Source of the DNA: a bacterium
GTDB lineage: Bacteria; Patescibacteriota; UBA1384; CAJBMM01
Reading direction: 5' to 3'
DNA length: 13,424 nucleotides
Assembly: GCA_027364665.1 (NCBI GenBank)
Contig: DAHXOW010000052.1
Span: 1-13,424 of the forward strand
Positions 12,105 to 13,424 of this stretch are shown here, one piece after another; position 1 is the stretch's first letter; each line of letters begins with the position of its first letter. Position numbers and translations under genes: made by a program. Under the pieces are notes generated by a model. The model made no database searches. It was not told the origin of the DNA and saw only the letters and a program-made list of their open reading frames with translations.

Positions 12105-13424
12105 TTGTTTGATCGGGTTGATCCCAATGTTTCTTTTCCTTCTTTAGAAGAAGAATTAATTAAGATTTGGGATAAAGAAAAGCTTTTTGATCGGGTGCAG
12201 GAAAAAACCGTTCAAGGTAAGCCGTTTGTTTTTTTTGAAGGACCTCCGACTGCTAATGCTAAGCCTGGTTTGCATCATCTGGTTGCCAGAGCTTTCAAAG
12301 ATGCTGTTCCTCGTTATCAAACAATGCGCGGGCGGCGTATTGACCGAAAGGCCGGCTGGGATACACATGGTTTGCCGGTTGAGCTTCAAGTCGAAAAAAA
12401 GATTGGCATTACCAACAAAAAAGCCATTGAAAAATACGGTATCGCCAATTTCAATAAGCAATGTCGTGAAGACGTTTGGTCTTACATTTCCGAATGGCAG
12501 GAAATAACCAGACGAATCGGTTATTGGCTTGATTTTGAAAATGCCTACGTAACTTATCACACTGACTATATCGAATCGGTTTGGAATATTTTAAAACAGG
12601 TACATGACAGACACGATTCGTTAAGCAGATCATTGTTATATCAAGGTTATAAGGTCGTACAATATTGTCCTCGTTGCGGCACTGCTTTATCCAGCCATGA
12701 AGTGGCCCAAGGTTATAAAACAACGACCGATAATTCAGTTTATGTCAAATTTAAGACCGAAGACGGATTAAATATTTTGGTTTGGACAACGACGCCTTGG
12801 ACTTTGCCCGGAAATGTCGCTTTAGCCGTTGGTCCTCGGATAGATTACGTTATTGTTTCGGAGAATAGTCACCAGAATAAATTTGTTGTGGCCAAACTAC
12901 TTTTTGAGGAATTAAGGGCTAAGGGAATTATTGACGGAGAAGTTATCGACATTGTTAAAGGCGAGGAGTTGATTGGTAAATCTTACCGACCGCTTTGGCC
13001 GAATGCAATAAAAGATAACACTAGAGCATTTAAAATTGTTCCTGCGAATTTTGTGACTACCGAGGAGGGGACCGGCATAGTACACATTGCCACGATGTAC
13101 GGCGAAGACGATTATAACTTGGGCAATGAATTTGGTTTACCCTTCGTCCACACGGTAGATGAAGACGGTAAGTTTTTGATTGACGGACCGCTGTTCGGTC
13201 AGCCGGTAAAAGACGCAACCAGTGAATCGCTGATTATTTCATACTTGAAGGACAGTGGGGCATTATCCACCGTTTTACCGTATGAACATGAATATCCATT
13301 TTGTTGGCGCTGTGATACTCCATTGCTCAATTATGCCAGATCTTCCTGGTTTATTCGGATGTCCGAGTTGCGTCAGGAAATGTTATCCAGAAACGCCACA
13401 GTTAATTGGGTCCCTTCCAGTCTA
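12105..13424 (+). CDS. ileS: Isoleucyl-tRNA synthetase, N-terminal part (3' end cut by window)
   Basis: Class Ia synthetase charging tRNA-Ile. 440 residues are visible, from the TTG start (MFDRVDPNVSFPSLEEELIKIW) to the window edge. The nucleotide-binding signature appears as FFEGPPTANAKPGLHHLVARAFKD (43-66), with HHLV in place of HIGH, as is usual in the eukaryote/archaea-like IleS class found in many Patescibacteria and in mupirocin-resistant enzymes. GWDTHGLPVE (84-93) follows. The CP1 editing domain spans roughly 205-395, with the Thr-rich element WTTTPWTLPGN (227-237) and GTGIVHIATMYGEDD (322-336), holding the conserved editing aspartate. Cysteine pairs CPRC (188-191) and CWRC (400-403) flank it. 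The KMSKS loop and anticodon domain lie beyond the window. Inherent mupirocin insensitivity is only an inference from the class. Confidence 0.96.
   Translation, partial: MFDRVDPNVSFPSLEEELIKIWDKEKLFDRVQEKTVQGKPFVFFEGPPTANAKPGLHHLVARAFKDAVPRYQTMRGRRIDRKAGWDTHGLPVELQVEKKIGITNKKAIEKYGIANFNKQCREDVWSYISEWQEITRRIGYWLDFENAYVTYHTDYIESVWNILKQVHDRHDSLSRSLLYQGYKVVQYCPRCGTALSSHEVAQGYKTTTDNSVYVKFKTEDGLNILVWTTTPWTLPGNVALAVGPRIDYVIVSENSHQNKFVVAKLLFEELRAKGIIDGEVIDIVKGEELIGKSYRPLWPNAIKDNTRAFKIVPANFVTTEEGTGIVHIATMYGEDDYNLGNEFGLPFVHTVDEDGKFLIDGPLFGQPVKDATSESLIISYLKDSGALSTVLPYEHEYPFCWRCDTPLLNYARSSWFIRMSELRQEMLSRNATVNWVPSSL

Overview
The window looks like a piece of a small-genome bacterium of the Patescibacteria (Candidate Phyla Radiation) type. 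I infer this from gene content and style: a compact type IV pilus cluster with large, poorly conserved minor pilins, an IleS of the PGxHH class rather than the classic HIGH class, tiny intergenic gaps, and a mix of Shine-Dalgarno and apparently leaderless starts. Coding is moderately AT-rich. TGA acts as a stop (end of the RNase H gene, in a 4-base stop/start overlap), so the UGA-glycine code of Gracilibacteria/Absconditabacteria is not supported. The exact clade cannot be read from the sequence.

Layout. (1) 2-6489, plus strand: type IV pilus locus. It starts inside the retraction ATPase pilT, then the platform protein pilC, a 197-base regulatory-looking gap, the major pilin with its own strong terminator, the prepilin peptidase pilD, and three minor pilins (H/V/W-like order). 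PilT and PilC drive fibre dynamics, PilD processes the four prepilins, and the minor pilins probably prime the fibre and sit at its tip. (2) 6490-6948: a bidirectional terminator and a convergent minus-strand gene for an unrecognised small membrane protein. (3) 7060-10673, plus strand: trpS from a promoter that places the transcript start at the ATG, followed by two ABC-2 type permeases and their ATPase (COG4587/COG3694/COG4586-like exporter). (4) 10718-11207: a bidirectional terminator and a minus-strand gene for a small protein with two 'homing endonuclease associated' repeats and no nuclease. (5) 11309-11928: an RNase HI-like gene overlapping a DUF167 gene. (6) 12007-end: ileS, cut by the window end, behind a promoter nearly identical to that of trpS and a 6-codon leader ORF.

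Most of the window is recognisable. The points most worth a second look are the missing start codon of the first minor pilin, which lies next to an A AAA AAC slippery heptamer; the duplicated trpS/ileS promoter module; the leader region of the major pilin gene; the stand-alone two-repeat protein; and the large tryptophan-rich minor pilin. I saw no tRNA, rRNA, CRISPR array, insertion sequence or prophage gene.
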